Assembly (NCBI RefSeq): GCF_004362195.1
Contig: NZ_SNWG01000001.1
Location: 1,488,001-1,552,000 of the forward strand
Direction of reading: 5' to 3'
Length of the DNA: 64,000 nucleotides
From: Microbacterium sp. BK668
GTDB taxonomy: Bacteria; Actinomycetota; Actinomycetes; Actinomycetales; Microbacteriaceae
In this document: positions 8,442-15,472 of the stretch, piece by piece
How positions within the stretch are numbered: position 1 is the first letter of the stretch
Layout of the letters: each line of letters opens with the position of its first letter
Translations under genes and position numbers: made by a program
Notes under the pieces: model-generated
What the model saw: the letters and a program-made list of their open reading frames with translations, nothing else
Databases searched by the model: none
Told to the model about the DNA's origin: nothing

Positions 8442-10712
8442 TCAGGCGAGAGGATGCGGGTCCGGGTTGAGGTCACCGGCCTCGGCGACCCGCTCACGCA
8501 GCCCCCAGCGGTGTGGAGCGGCGAACAGGCGGGGATGGCCTGTCCGGGTGCGGTCCGCGCCGAAATCGATCGGCTGGAATCCGGGGAGGATGCCGCGCAC
8601 GACGCGCACACCGAGCGCGGCCACATCGGCGGGCGTGACATCGATCACCAGCACGTCTCCCGAGGCGGCCGCGACGGATGCCACCAGGTCGGCCAGCCCC
8701 GCCCCGCGCGGCGGGAGGTCTTCCCAGGGCGCGGGGTCCGCGGTGCGCAGATGCGCGAGCCCGCGCGCGGCCGTCGCCGGGTCGGAGTACAGGAGGTCGT
8801 GGTCTTCGAGATCGGAGACGAGCGCGGGGTCGGCGACGAGCTGCGCCCGCCGGCTGCGGGTCGCCGGATCCTGCAATCGTGCCCGCAGGGCCGGCCGAAC
8901 CTGTCCGACCTCCAGCACGGCCGAGCGGGCGGCCGAGAGGGGATCCTGCGCGCTGCCGAGGCCCACGACCGCCGCCGGCTCGGAGTCGTCGCACCACCCG
9001 ACGGCCATCGCGACGTACGCCGCCCCGTCGGTGGGCAGGAGATGAACCTCGATGTCGACGCCGCGACGGCGGTAGAGCTCGGCGATGGCGGAGGCGTCCG
9101 CGTCGGGGATGGTCGCGGCATCGTACGGTCGTGTCGCCAGACGGTGCGCCCACGCGATGCAGAAGGCATCCCGCTCGATCACCTCCAGGAGCGCGCGCTC
9201 GGCGGCGAAGGGAACCGTGGGCCCGGCGGCGAAGCCGTTCGAGGTGGGCGCGAACAGGAGCTCGTGCCTCGGCCACCGGCTGCCGGTCAGCGTCGCCGCC
9301 TGGAACGGCACCCATACCTCCGCACCGGTCACGAGCGAGCGCGCCGGCACCCAGTCCAGAACGGTGTCCGGCCCGTAGGGTGCGTATCCGAGGCGCTCCG
9401 CGTCGGCCCGGCGATGCAGGACGAGGTCTTCCGGGTCCAGAGTCGGCTGGGCGACCTCGGCCCGCCGGGCCCGGACGACCCGGTCCGGCGACCAGGTCAG
9501 CGAAGCGTAGCGCTCGAGCGCCTCCCCGATGGCACCGTTGCGTGCGGCATCCACTGTGAGGCCCTTGCCCGAGCACGTGATGAACGCGTCTTCGCCCTGA
9601 CCGAAGAGCACGTTGGCGAGCTGTGCGCGCACGATGAAGGGCTGGCGCGGCTCTTCGACGGGTTTGGGAACGACGTCGAGGTAGCGGATGAGCCCGCAGA
9701 GGTCGCTGACCGTGCGCGCTTCGATCGCGGTGAAATCCGTTTCGCCAGCGGACTCGTCGGTGTCATCCGTCGGCGTGGGTGCTTTTTTTCGGCAGGCCGG
9801 GCAGTCCGGGCGCGGGATGACGGGGTGCATCGCCGTCGTCCCGTTCAGCTGGTCCAGAACCATCACCGAGCCCGGCAGCTTCGGCGACATGGCGGAGGTC
9901 GTGAGAGCGAGGGTCTCCCGGAGGACGATCGCCCATGCGGCCTCCCTGAGACCGGGGAGCAGTGGTCGGCCCAGGCTCGCGTGTGCACGGTCGAGCGCCT
10001 CCTCGCGCGCCATCGCGACCTCGAAGTCGTCGGCGCACGCCAGCGCCCGCATCCGCCAGCACATGTAGCAGGGCCCCTCGCCCGGGAGGACGAGAGGGCC
10101 GACGTATCCGAACGACCCCTCCAGCGAGACGAAGAGGGCCGGCGTCCCGGCGTCCAGGCAGGCTCGGTTGAGACGGGCTCGCAGGGCGGCCCAGCCGGGG
10201 TCCACGAGGCAGATCACCAGGTCGCGGTCGACGACCGCCGCTGTCAGGTCGTCCGCGAGAGCGTCTTGCGGCGACATACGCTGAACGCGGATCCTCGCCT
10301 GGGCTTGGAGCTCCCGCAGACCGGCGGTCTCGCCCTCGTCGCCGATCACCAGCAGATCGACCTCGTCGAGCCGACGACCGAGAGCCTCGCGCGTGTCGGC
10401 GTGCGTCGTGAGCAGATTCAGCCAGCCCGGCTCCTCAGCCGTGCCGCTCTCCGTGATCATCCCGGAGTCGATGAGCCGGTCGAGCAGGCGCGAGATCTCC
10501 CTCGAGGGCAGATCCGAGAGCGACCTCAGGAGGGAATGCCGGTCGGGAGCGACGGTGAGCGCGGGAAGCATCCGCTCCCGCACCACCGTCGCGACGCCCC
10601 CGTCGAGACGCATCATGCCCGCTGGACTGGCGAGGACCAGCTCGTCCCCTTGATCGATGACCTCCAGCCCGGCCGCGGGCGTCAAACGCCGCGACGAAGC
10701 GCCCGTTGCCAC
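8442..10712 (-). CDS. fused leader-binding E1-like / YcaO cyclodehydratase (TOMM C-D fusion)
   Basis: 756 residues, GTG start. Residues 1-350 form the precursor-binding half: a winged-helix-like N-terminus, a Rossmann-like E1/ThiF region, and a structural zinc site of two CxxC pairs (C215/C218 in GPCYMCWR and C304/C307 in DCPACRKK). Residues 355-756 are the YcaO domain, with nucleotide-binding motifs SGKG (381-384), EALER (397-401) and EVIERD (510-515). The C-terminus is PDPHP plus LA, an exact PxPxP, the mark of azoline-forming YcaO proteins. The enzyme would use ATP to cyclise Cys, Ser or Thr of the precursor into azolines. It starts 6 nt after the Cys-rich peptide gene and ends 2 nt before sagB; without a strong ribosome binding site, it is probably translationally coupled. 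Confidence 0.92.
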   Translation of the reverse strand: MATGASSRRLTPAAGLEVIDQGDELVLASPAGMMRLDGGVATVVRERMLPALTVAPDRHSLLRSLSDLPSREISRLLDRLIDSGMITESGTAEEPGWLNLLTTHADTREALGRRLDEVDLLVIGDEGETAGLRELQAQARIRVQRMSPQDALADDLTAAVVDRDLVICLVDPGWAALRARLNRACLDAGTPALFVSLEGSFGYVGPLVLPGEGPCYMCWRMRALACADDFEVAMAREEALDRAHASLGRPLLPGLREAAWAIVLRETLALTTSAMSPKLPGSVMVLDQLNGTTAMHPVIPRPDCPACRKKAPTPTDDTDESAGETDFTAIEARTVSDLCGLIRYLDVVPKPVEEPRQPFIVRAQLANVLFGQGEDAFITCSGKGLTVDAARNGAIGEALERYASLTWSPDRVVRARRAEVAQPTLDPEDLVLHRRADAERLGYAPYGPDTVLDWVPARSLVTGAEVWVPFQAATLTGSRWPRHELLFAPTSNGFAAGPTVPFAAERALLEVIERDAFCIAWAHRLATRPYDAATIPDADASAIAELYRRRGVDIEVHLLPTDGAAYVAMAVGWCDDSEPAAVVGLGSAQDPLSAARSAVLEVGQVRPALRARLQDPATRSRRAQLVADPALVSDLEDHDLLYSDPATAARGLAHLRTADPAPWEDLPPRGAGLADLVASVAAASGDVLVIDVTPADVAALGVRVVRGILPGFQPIDFGADRTRTGHPRLFAAPHRWGLRERVAEAGDLNPDPHPLA

Positions 10713-10718
10713 TGCGTG

Positions 10719-11030
10719 TCAGCCGCCGAGTCCGCCGAAGCGCTGCAGTCCGCCGCCCATGATCGGACCCTGATTGCACGGCCCGCACGTGCACTCGTAG
10801 ATGCACGGCACGAAGCAGGTGCGACACACGGTGCACGTCGTGAAGCACAGCCTCGGGCGGAAGCAGTCGTTGATCCCGCAGAACTCGCCGTAGTAGCCCG
10901 CCGCGGCCGACACCTTCCGAAAGGTGGCGAGTTCCTCCTCGGTGAAGTCCGGCGGAGCGGCGCCCCCGATCTGCTTCTCGAGGCTCTCCAGACGCCCCTT
11001 GAGTTCGTCGAATTCTTCCTGACTCGGCAT
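10719..11030 (-). CDS. candidate LAP/TOMM precursor peptide, Cys-rich
   Basis: 103 residues. Residues 1-49 are an acidic, helical leader (ESLEKQI, then DFTEEELATFRKV) without cysteine. Residues 50-88 hold ten cysteines at 51, 56, 62, 66, 69, 72, 76, 80, 82 and 85 plus five threonines, and the tail 88-103 is Gly-rich. A Cys-free leader followed by a dense Cys/Thr block, directly upstream of a YcaO cyclodehydratase, is the layout of linear azole peptide precursors; it recalls heterocycloanthracin-like peptides but I cannot name a family. ATG 11030 was chosen over 11063 because GGGAGG (minus strand of 11037-11042) sits 6 nt before it. The leader/core boundary near residue 48-50 is inferred. A zinc-binding structural protein is the alternative. 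Confidence 0.8.
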   Translation of the reverse strand: MPSQEEFDELKGRLESLEKQIGGAAPPDFTEEELATFRKVSAAAGYYGEFCGINDCFRPRLCFTTCTVCRTCFVPCIYECTCGPCNQGPIMGGGLQRFGGLGG

Positions 11031-11097
11031 GAGCTGCCTCCCGGGATCGAGCGGGACGCTCACGGGCTACGTCCGTGATGCAGGACCCGCAACGCTC

Positions 11098-11126
11098 ATT
11101 GTCGCCCTGTGCGATATCGCGGGCAA
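11098..11126 (-). promoter_or_regulatory. candidate promoter of the LAP operon
   Basis: On the minus strand, TTGCCC (11121-11126) and GACAAT (11098-11103) are separated by 17 bp, giving 4/6 matches to each sigma-70-like element. Transcription would start near 11091, leaving a leader of about 60 nt before the precursor ATG. No other comparable pair was seen in the 190-bp gap. Confidence 0.35.
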
Positions 11127-11220
11127 GAGGGCGTCACGGCATCTCGCGGCGCACCCCAGGGCACCGGCGAACGCTCCTCGAACTCGCGCAGCCGTGGCGC
11201 GCTTCACCGGCGAGCGCGTC

Positions 11221-11490
11221 TCACCAGATGGTGCCGCCGCCGACCGAGATGCCGCCCCACGTCAGCGCGATGAAGATCGCCGCGAACACCACCGGCGCGA
11301 TCCCCTTCCCGTCGCGGGCGATGCCCTTGAACAGGGCGATGACGGTCAGGACCGCCGCCACGATGGACAGCCCCCCGCCGAGGATCAGCCCGATGAACAG
11401 CGGGATGGGCATGAGCACGAGGCCGGCCAGGGCGAACCAGAACGCGGCCCACGCTGTCGGATTCGAGCGGCGCGGAACGGAGGAGGACAT
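11221..11490 (-). CDS. small membrane protein (DUF4190-like)
   Basis: 89 residues with two to three hydrophobic segments (about 14-34, 37-53 and 62-82) separated by a short ARDGKG loop. This resembles small actinobacterial DUF4190-type proteins, whose role is unknown. The ATG at 11490 was chosen because the sequence SSSVPRRSNP leads straight into the first membrane segment. It lies upstream of the LAP operon in the same direction, but 190 bp and a promoter candidate separate them, so a link (for example immunity) is only a possibility. A relaxed -10 (GATACT) sits 6 nt before the start. Confidence 0.65.
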   Translation of the reverse strand: MSSSVPRRSNPTAWAAFWFALAGLVLMPIPLFIGLILGGGLSIVAAVLTVIALFKGIARDGKGIAPVVFAAIFIALTWGGISVGGGTIW

Positions 11491-11535
11491 GCATCCAGTA
11501 TCTCGTGCCCGCGGCCTCACACCCTCAGCCAGGTC

Positions 11536-11541
11536 TAGCAT
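11536..11541 (+). promoter_or_regulatory. -10 element TAGCAT, leaderless start
   Basis: TAGCAT is followed by 6 nt and then the ATG at 11548, so the transcript probably starts at the start codon. No clear -35. Confidence 0.55.
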
Positions 11542-11547
11542 GACCCC

Positions 11548-12498
11548 ATGTCTGGTCGAATCGTCGCTCGTTCTCTGACCACCATCGCGCTGGCCGGGCT
11601 GCTGGCCGTCTCGACGGCGACGGCGGCCGGGGCCGCCGGCTCGCCTCCGGGCGGCGGGTCTGTCGAAGACCTGATAGCGCTGCCCGACGGCTTCCAGCCC
11701 GAGGGGATCACGATCGATCCCCGCGGAGTCGCGTACCTCGGGTCGCTCGCCGACGGCGACATCTACGCCGCCGACCTCCGTACCGGCGACGGCCGGATCA
11801 TCAGCGAGGGTCCCGGCATCCCCGCCGCCGGACTCAAAGTCGATCGCCAGGGCCGGCTGTTCATCTCCGGCGGGCCGACGGGCATCGCCCGCGTGGTCGA
11901 CTCGGCGACGGGCGACGAGCTCGCCAGCTATCAGCTGGCGCCCGCCGGTGCGTTCATCAACGACGTCGTGCTGACGCGCGACGGCGCATGGTTCACCAAC
12001 AGCACGGCCCCAGAGCTGTACTTCCTGCCCATCAGCCCGTCGGGTGAGCTTCCCGATCCCTCCGAGGTCGTGAAGCTGCCGATCACGGGGGAGTGGCAGC
12101 AGCAGGGGGTGTTCAACGCGAACGGCATCGCCGAGACGACCGACGGCAAGGCCCTTCTCGTCATCCAGTCGTCCACCGGCACCCTCTTCCGCATCGACCC
12201 GGCCACGGGAGTGGCGACCGCCGTGGATCTGGGCGGCACCTCGCTGCAGTTCGGCGACGGACTCCTCGTCCTCGGCAGGACGCTCTACGTCGTGCAGAAC
12301 CGCCTCAACCAGATCGCGGTCATCCGCCTCGACGCGCAGGGGACCAGCGGCTCGCTCGTCGACGTCCTGACCGACGAGGACTTCGACGTTCCCACGACCG
12401 TCGCCGCGTACGGCTCGAGCCTGTTCCTCCCGAATGCGCGCTTCGGCACGCCACCCACGCCCGACACCGAATACGACGTCGTTCGCGTGGGTCGGTGA
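11548..12498 (+). CDS. secreted SMP-30/gluconolactonase-like beta-propeller protein
   Basis: 316 residues. Residues 1-30 are a Sec signal peptide (basic start, hydrophobic core, Ala-rich cleavage region AAGAAGS). The rest is a six-bladed-propeller-like repeat of strands: FQPEGITIDPRG, then PAAGLKVDRQGRLFISGG, NGIAETTDGKALLVI and LQFGDGLLVLGRTLYVV. This matches SMP-30/lactonase-like proteins often annotated as superoxide dismutase-like in actinobacteria. The four metal ligands of true lactonases cannot be assigned with confidence, so enzymatic activity is uncertain. It is a single gene, divergent from the small membrane protein and convergent with the MFS gene. Confidence 0.78.
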   Translation: MSGRIVARSLTTIALAGLLAVSTATAAGAAGSPPGGGSVEDLIALPDGFQPEGITIDPRGVAYLGSLADGDIYAADLRTGDGRIISEGPGIPAAGLKVDRQGRLFISGGPTGIARVVDSATGDELASYQLAPAGAFINDVVLTRDGAWFTNSTAPELYFLPISPSGELPDPSEVVKLPITGEWQQQGVFNANGIAETTDGKALLVIQSSTGTLFRIDPATGVATAVDLGGTSLQFGDGLLVLGRTLYVVQNRLNQIAVIRLDAQGTSGSLVDVLTDEDFDVPTTVAAYGSSLFLPNARFGTPPTPDTEYDVVRVGR

Positions 12499-12500
12499 CG

Positions 12501-12559
12501 CCGGGGCGAGGCATCCGTCGTCCTCATCGCCTCGCGCGGGAGACCGGATGCCTCGCCGG
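12501..12559. terminator. inverted repeat between convergent genes, possible bidirectional terminator
   Basis: Arm 12501-12517 pairs with 12545-12559 over about 15 bp with a 2-nt bulge; the loop is about 27 nt. It sits in the 78-bp gap between two convergent stops. No clear T-run follows, so termination is inferred from place and structure. Confidence 0.4.
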
Positions 12560-12576
12560 CGCGTCGGCGATGCGTG

Positions 12577-13866
12577 TCAGGCGCCGGCCTCGGCATCCTC
12601 CCGCTCCTCGTCGACGGTCGTCCCGAGATCGGCCGACGACCCCGCGGCGCGGCTGAGGAGCACGAAGGGCACGGCGGCCGCCGTGATGATGCCGCTCCAG
12701 AAGAGCGAGACGGCGTAGCCGCTGACGTCGGCCACCCGGCCGAGCACGGGCTGGACCACGACGCCGCCCGCGGAGCCCATGAGCGAGTCGAACGAGAGCA
12801 CCGTCGCGCGCTGCTTCGACGGGATCATCGCGTTGAGGTAGGCACGGTGCACCGGGTCGTCGATCGCCGACGCGATGCCCCACAGGGCGACGAGGACGAT
12901 CGCGATCCAGAAGTTCTCGACGAACCCGAAAATCACGAGCACGAGTGCGCCCGTGACCGTGGCGAGGAGGATGGCCGACGTCCGGCGCCGGAACAGCCTG
13001 CGGACCCAGGGGGCGAGGAGGCCGCCGACGATCGATGCGCCGGAGAGCAGGGCCGCTGCAAGGCCTGCGATGGTGTACGCCTGCTCGTCGCCCCAGAGCT
13101 GCAGCAGGTGCGGCTGAAGGGCGTAGAAGACGTAGATGCCGACGCCGGCGGTGAAGGGGCTGGCGAGCATGAGCCAGCGGACGGCGGGCTTGCCCAGGCC
13201 GTAGCGGATGGATGCCCGGAACACCGTGCGGGTGGCGGCGATCGGGCCCTCGCTCCGGTCCGGCGTGAAGCCGATGTCGCGCATCAGCACAGCGGCCACG
13301 ACGAACATCGCCAGCAGCAGGGCGACCCGGACGAGGAAGGGGGCCCCGAGGTTGCTCAGCTGCGCCACGACGCCGCCGAGGACCGACCCCGCGAGCATCG
13401 CGCTGCCGCTGAAGATCTGCGAGCGACCGAACACCGTCTCGAGGCTGCCCTTGTAGCCGACCGCATGCAGCGCGTCGACGAGCCACGCGTCGATGGCCCC
13501 GGAGAAGAACGTGAACCCGAGGCCCAGGAGCACCGAGACGATCGCCCAGGCCCAGAAGGGGGACTGCCAGAGCCACAGCATCCAGTACATCGCCGTCGAC
13601 ACCGCCAGCGTGATCGTGCCGATGAGATAGGACGCGCGCCGCCCCACCGTGTCGGCGACGACCCCCGTCGGGATCTCGAACACCAGCATCCCGACCGTGA
13701 AGAGCGCGTTCGCCGCGAACGCCTCGAAGTTCGACAGCCCGGCGTCGAGGAGGAAGAGGGTGTTGACGCCCCAGATGAACGATGCGGCCAGCGTGTTCCC
13801 GAGCACGAGCACGTAATACGTGCCCTGGATCCGGCGTGCCGTGGGAAGCGGTGCCGCTGCGGTCAT
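12577..13866 (-). CDS. MFS transporter
   Basis: 429 residues with about twelve membrane segments. The family signature between TM2 and TM3 reads PTGVVADTVGRRAS (about 65-78), a variant of GxxxDxxGRR, and TM1 contains the FIWGVNTLFLLDAG stretch. Such proteins are drug-efflux-like or of unknown substrate. The ATG at 13866 was chosen over an in-frame ATG 17 codons upstream because only the shorter form has a normal cytoplasmic N-terminus, and GGAGG precedes it closely. A TAGCCT hexamer about 35 nt upstream may be the -10. The next gene upstream, a NUDIX hydrolase, ends 43 bp before this start in the same direction, so co-transcription is possible. Confidence 0.85.
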   Translation of the reverse strand: MTAAAPLPTARRIQGTYYVLVLGNTLAASFIWGVNTLFLLDAGLSNFEAFAANALFTVGMLVFEIPTGVVADTVGRRASYLIGTITLAVSTAMYWMLWLWQSPFWAWAIVSVLLGLGFTFFSGAIDAWLVDALHAVGYKGSLETVFGRSQIFSGSAMLAGSVLGGVVAQLSNLGAPFLVRVALLLAMFVVAAVLMRDIGFTPDRSEGPIAATRTVFRASIRYGLGKPAVRWLMLASPFTAGVGIYVFYALQPHLLQLWGDEQAYTIAGLAAALLSGASIVGGLLAPWVRRLFRRRTSAILLATVTGALVLVIFGFVENFWIAIVLVALWGIASAIDDPVHRAYLNAMIPSKQRATVLSFDSLMGSAGGVVVQPVLGRVADVSGYAVSLFWSGIITAAAVPFVLLSRAAGSSADLGTTVDEEREDAEAGA

Positions 13867-13909
13867 GACCCTCCGATCAGAAGAACGACACGTGAAGGCT
13901 AGACCCGGT

Positions 13910-14296
13910 TCACACACGTGAGGCGGTCAGGAGGCGAACCGCGGGCAGATCCGCGTCGGCCCACGCCAGATCGCCGAGCGCTCCTCGCGGGATCCAGCGC
14001 AGCTCGTCGTGGTCGGTGCTCGAGACCGGGCGCTCGGCCTGCAGCCGCGCCCGCAGGCAGATGAGCCGGATGGGTCCGGTCTCGTCCGTGGTCAGGTGAC
14101 CGAGGATCTGGATGCCGATGCCGAGCTCTTCGCGGATCTCGCGCTCGAGGGCCTCGACGGGGCGCTCGCCGGGCTCGACCTTGCCGCCCGGGAACTCCCA
14201 CCGGCCGGCCGCAGCCTTGTGCGCAGCGCGCCGGCACGCGAGGAACCGGCCGTCCTCCTCGATGACGGCGGCGACGACGTCGATCGGCTCGGGCAT
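13910..14296 (-). CDS. NUDIX hydrolase (MutT/8-oxo-dGTPase-like)
   Basis: 128 residues, the normal length for MutT-like enzymes. The Nudix box runs from GGKVEPGE (about 37-44) to REIREELGI (about 52-60), with all Gly and Glu positions of GX5EX7REUXEEXGU present. The preceding RRAAHKAAAGRWEFPGG strongly resembles MutT and related (deoxy)nucleoside triphosphate pyrophosphatases that clean oxidised nucleotides. The start is ATG 14296 with a relaxed -10 (CACGAT) 6 nt upstream, which suggests a leaderless transcript. Confidence 0.88.
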   Translation of the reverse strand: MPEPIDVVAAVIEEDGRFLACRRAAHKAAAGRWEFPGGKVEPGERPVEALEREIREELGIGIQILGHLTTDETGPIRLICLRARLQAERPVSSTDHDELRWIPRGALGDLAWADADLPAVRLLTASRV

Positions 14297-14382
14297 GGCA
14301 CCATCGTGTCACCACCGGAGACCGCCGCTGCTTCACATCCGTCCGCTGCTTCCTCGACCTTCCCCGGCGGGGACGACGGATC

Positions 14383-14388
14383 TATCGT
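14383..14388 (+). promoter_or_regulatory. -10 element TATCGT, leaderless start
   Basis: TATCGT lies 6 nt before the GTG at 14395; no ribosome binding site is needed for this arrangement. Confidence 0.5.
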
Positions 14389-14394
14389 CGGAGC

Positions 14395-14604
14395 GTGAAG
14401 CGTATCTGGCCGTTCCTCGTCCCGGGCGTCATCCTCGCGGCGGTAGGGCTGATCTGGACGCTGCAGGGCACCGGCGTGATCCAGGGATCCGCGATGAGCG
14501 GATCGAGCCTGTGGGCGACCATCGGTCCGGTGGTGCTCCTCGCGGGGATCGCACTCGTCGTCGTCGCGGTCGTGGTGGCCGCGCGGGGGCGACGCGCGCG
14601 CTGA
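14395..14604 (+). CDS. small two-helix membrane protein
   Basis: 69 residues, GTG start. Two strongly hydrophobic helices (about 6-25 and 41-63) are joined by a Gly/Ser-rich loop, and the C-terminus is basic (ARGRRAR), so both ends are probably cytoplasmic. I do not recognise a family. Its own -10-like element and clean coding pattern support a real gene. Confidence 0.6.
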   Translation: MKRIWPFLVPGVILAAVGLIWTLQGTGVIQGSAMSGSSLWATIGPVVLLAGIALVVVAVVVAARGRRAR

Positions 14605-14638
14605 TCCGGACGGCATCCCGGCCGGTCTCAGCCCTCGG

Positions 14639-15199
14639 TCAGGCGGCGCCGGGCTCGTCGCGCAGGCCGACGCGGTCGGGGATGTCGAAGTGCACGCGGG
14701 GGAGCCACTCGGCGGGTTCGGGCCAGGGGCGTGAGGCCGGCAGCCGACGCAGCCGCGCGCGGAGCGCGGCGGCAGAGGCCTCGACCGGCAGCACGCGCGA
14801 CGGCGCGTGGTGGGCCAGCGCGCCGAGCCACCAGTGCCGCCACGTGCCGTCGATGGCGTCGGGACCGAGCACGATGTAGTAGTCGGGCATGACGGCCTCG
14901 CCCGTCTGGAACTGCGCCAGGACGGTGTCGACCTCGACCTCCAGCGTGCCGAGGGTCGCCTGCTCGCCGTAGAGCTCGACCCACGCGGCGGCGACATGCT
15001 CGAGCGGATCGGCGTCGTGCACGACGTAGGGCGTGGTCGCGCCCGCGAGGGCGCGGGCTGTCTCCGCGGGCTCCGAGCCGCGCAGCGACATCGCGAGCAG
15101 GGCGGGCAGGCCGTGGAGGCCGTCGAGGAGGGCGTCGCTCTCCGATCCGACGAGAGCGACGACCGTGGATCGAGGAGAGTGATCGGTCGTGGGCGCCAT
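14639..15199 (-). CDS. conserved hypothetical protein
   Basis: 186 residues, soluble, without a signal peptide or membrane segment. It has a central segment DYYIVLGPDAIDGTWRHWWL (about 105-124) and a C-terminal PRVHFDIPDRVG. I do not recognise a family. The ATG at 15199 was chosen because TACTGT lies 5 nt upstream and because upstream sequence contains the palindromic repeat at 15311-15376. It is divergent from sbcD; a role in DNA metabolism cannot be claimed from this. Confidence 0.6.
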   Translation of the reverse strand: MAPTTDHSPRSTVVALVGSESDALLDGLHGLPALLAMSLRGSEPAETARALAGATTPYVVHDADPLEHVAAAWVELYGEQATLGTLEVEVDTVLAQFQTGEAVMPDYYIVLGPDAIDGTWRHWWLGALAHHAPSRVLPVEASAAALRARLRRLPASRPWPEPAEWLPRVHFDIPDRVGLRDEPGAA

Positions 15200-15310
15200 A
15201 TTCCACAGTACGTCGGTTCGTGTTTCGAGGGGATGACGCGCCTCGGACTTTCGGGAAACGCAAGGCATGCGGCATCCCGTCCTCCGGCTCCGGTGAGGAG
15301 CGCGCACGAT

Positions 15311-15376
15311 GACGGAGATGTGCAGGATGACGGATGCCTCGGGCCGGACCGATCCGTCGTCCTGCACATCTCCGTC
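15311..15376. repeat. 25-bp inverted repeat with 16-nt loop between divergent genes
   Basis: 15311-15335 pairs with 15352-15376 over 25 positions with a single G-T wobble, and weaker pairing extends outward. The hairpin would be very stable in RNA. It lies between two divergent starts, where a terminator is not expected, so it may be a REP-like mobile palindrome or a regulatory element. Confidence 0.85.
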
Positions 15377-15460
15377 GTGTCGCGCGGAGCCGCCACCCCC
15401 GCCGCGCTCGCTGTGGGCGAACCGCGGGAGCGCCTCGCGGGCGATGTCGGGAGCGCCGCC

Positions 15461-15466
15461 TACCTT
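15461..15466 (+). promoter_or_regulatory. -10 element TACCTT, leaderless start of sbcD
   Basis: TACCTT is 6 nt before the ATG at 15473. Confidence 0.5.
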
Positions 15467-15472
15467 GGCTGC

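Noticed and set aside
10719..11030. Reading the Cys-rich peptide as a simple zinc-ribbon protein
   Set aside because: Possible, but ten cysteines in 35 residues with many Thr, a Cys-free acidic leader and 6-nt spacing to a YcaO gene fit a modified peptide better. Kept as the stated alternative.
8376..11078. 900-codon plus-strand frame opposite the YcaO gene
   Set aside because: No motif; opposite strand encodes a full cyclodehydratase with all expected motifs.
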